A stretch of 6,525 bases of DNA from an uncultured Lachnospiraceae bacterium (lineage in GTDB: Bacteria > Bacillota > Clostridia > Lachnospirales > Lachnospiraceae): positions 21,494 through 28,018 of the forward strand of contig CAJUQZ010000012.1 in NCBI GenBank assembly GCA_910588755.1, given 5' to 3'. Both the position numbers and the translations under genes were made by a program. The notes beneath the pieces were generated by a model that was not told where the DNA came from, made no database searches, and worked only from the letters and a program-made list of their open reading frames with translations. Of this stretch, positions 5,708 through 6,525 are shown one piece after another. Every line of letters begins with the position of its first letter. The stretch's first letter is position 1.

Positions 5708-6525
5708 CTGCAGTGGACTCCCTGATTAGGAGTTCTGCCCCATATGTAATATGCTGGTGTTTTGTCTTTTTGGAAATGATATCAAAGAGAAGCCTCGTCG
5801 TGTCCTTTGCCATCTCCTCCACAGGCTGGCGCATCGTCGTGATGCTTGGCACTGTATAAGATGCCATATCGATTCCATCATACCCCGCTAAAGAGATATC
5901 CTGCGGCACACGCAGACCAGCCTCATACAATGCCCGCAGTGCCCCGATGGCAAGTGCGTCCGCCACAGCGTACAGTGCGGTGAATGGCTCCCCGCGCGCA
6001 AGCAGCTTTTTGGTCGTCAGGTATCCATTCTCCATAGAAAAATGCCCCAATCCATCCTCGGTCTGACAGATCAACTCTGGATTCATCCCGATACCGTGTG
6101 CGCGCAGCGCATCGCAGTAACCCTCCAGGCGCAGCCTGCCGACACTCTCCTCAAGCGCCTCCGCCACAAGAATCGCAATCTTCGTATGTCCCTGTCCAAT
6201 CAGGTATTCCACCATTCTCGCGCTCTCCCTGCGGTCGTCCACACTGATACTAGAGTACTGCTTCCTGCTGATGTTCTCTGGGATAGCACCCGCTGTGCTG
6301 AACACAAACGGCACTGTGAGCTTTTTGAGCTTTTCCTCCGAGTGGGAAAAAAGTCCTCCCAGAAAGATAATCCCTCGCAAACGCTTTTCCTTGACGACCT
6401 TCTGCGCCACATCCACCTCGTCCTCATCCGACTCAATATGAGACAGCTCCATCGCGTAATGCCGTTTCTTGCACTCCTGTTCGATCACTGTGATCATACT
6501 TGTGAAGAACGGATTTGCTATCCCT
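5694..6525 (-). CDS. LacI/GalR-family transcriptional regulator, C-terminal effector-binding part
   Basis: The frame runs open through the right edge; the residues before Met 6497 (GIANPFFTS) continue the family pattern, so 6497 is not the start and the roughly 60-residue HTH DNA-binding domain is outside the window. The visible 277 residues are a periplasmic-binding-protein-like sugar sensor. Landmarks: NPFFTSMITVIEQE, the first subdomain; RESARMVEYLIGQGHTKIAIL; ADALAIGALRALYEAGLRVP followed by DISLAGYDGIDM; VPSITTMRQPVEEMA, the usual P-TT-RQP block; and LLIREST near the C-terminus. Such regulators usually repress sugar uptake and catabolism genes and release DNA when the sugar binds; which sugar cannot be read from the sequence. 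It ends in its own terminator, so it is not co-transcribed with the kinase operon, although that operon could be a target. Confidence 0.95.
   Translation of the reverse strand, partial: GIANPFFTSMITVIEQECKKRHYAMELSHIESDEDEVDVAQKVVKEKRLRGIIFLGGLFSHSEEKLKKLTVPFVFSTAGAIPENISRKQYSSISVDDRRESARMVEYLIGQGHTKIAILVAEALEESVGRLRLEGYCDALRAHGIGMNPELICQTEDGLGHFSMENGYLTTKKLLARGEPFTALYAVADALAIGALRALYEAGLRVPQDISLAGYDGIDMASYTVPSITTMRQPVEEMAKDTTRLLFDIISKKTKHQHITYGAELLIRESTAEILC

Noticed and set aside
6495..6497. ATG at 6497 as the start of the LacI-family protein
   Set aside because: The residues upstream (GIANPFFTS) continue the family pattern in frame to the window edge, so this is an internal Met and the gene is cut by the window.

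Overview
The window looks like chromosome from a strictly anaerobic member of the Clostridia, most likely Lachnospiraceae-like. This is inferred from a class III (oxygen-sensitive) ribonucleotide reductase of the Firmicute type with a GYCAGW motif, strong GGAGG/AAAGGAG ribosome binding sites, a soluble PAS hybrid kinase and a LacI-type regulator of Gram-positive style. All five genes lie on the minus strand, so transcription runs from the high coordinates to the low ones. The two outer genes are cut by the window edges.

Layout in transcription order: (1) 6525-5694, the effector-binding part of a LacI/GalR regulator, whose DNA-binding N-terminus lies outside the window. It ends in a strong intrinsic terminator whose stem contains its own stop codon. 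(2) 5640-5571, a short promoter and leader region. (3) 5570-3477, a 697-residue soluble PAS-PAS-HisKA-HATPase-REC hybrid histidine kinase. (4) 3467-2328, a GT-A/family 2-like glycosyltransferase whose metal-binding DxD motif is altered. Its ribosome binding site overlaps the kinase stop codon. (5) 2260-1196, a TPR-repeat probable lipoprotein. Genes 3-5 look like one operon. (6) 1195-975, a regulatory intergenic region. (7) 974-1, the N-terminal 324 residues of NrdD, with its ATP-cone and the start of the catalytic barrel.

The most informative non-coding part is the 221-bp region in front of nrdD. It holds two NrdR-box-like sites 30 bp apart start to start, a good sigma-A promoter (TTGACT-17-TATCAT), a perfect inverted repeat with 8-bp arms of unknown function, and a leader hairpin. 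This suggests nrdD is controlled by deoxynucleotide state through NrdR and possibly by a second regulator.

The kinase-glycosyltransferase-TPR lipoprotein set is the least explained part. A cytoplasmic kinase that ends in a receiver domain, with no DNA-binding output or Hpt partner in view, is translationally coupled to a glycosyltransferase that may be a pseudoenzyme and is followed by a surface protein-interaction lipoprotein. I see no RNA genes, CRISPR arrays, insertion sequences or prophage genes. No stretch over 300 bases lacks a gene. Nothing here is clearly a new system; the points worth checking are the regulatory region and this three-gene set.
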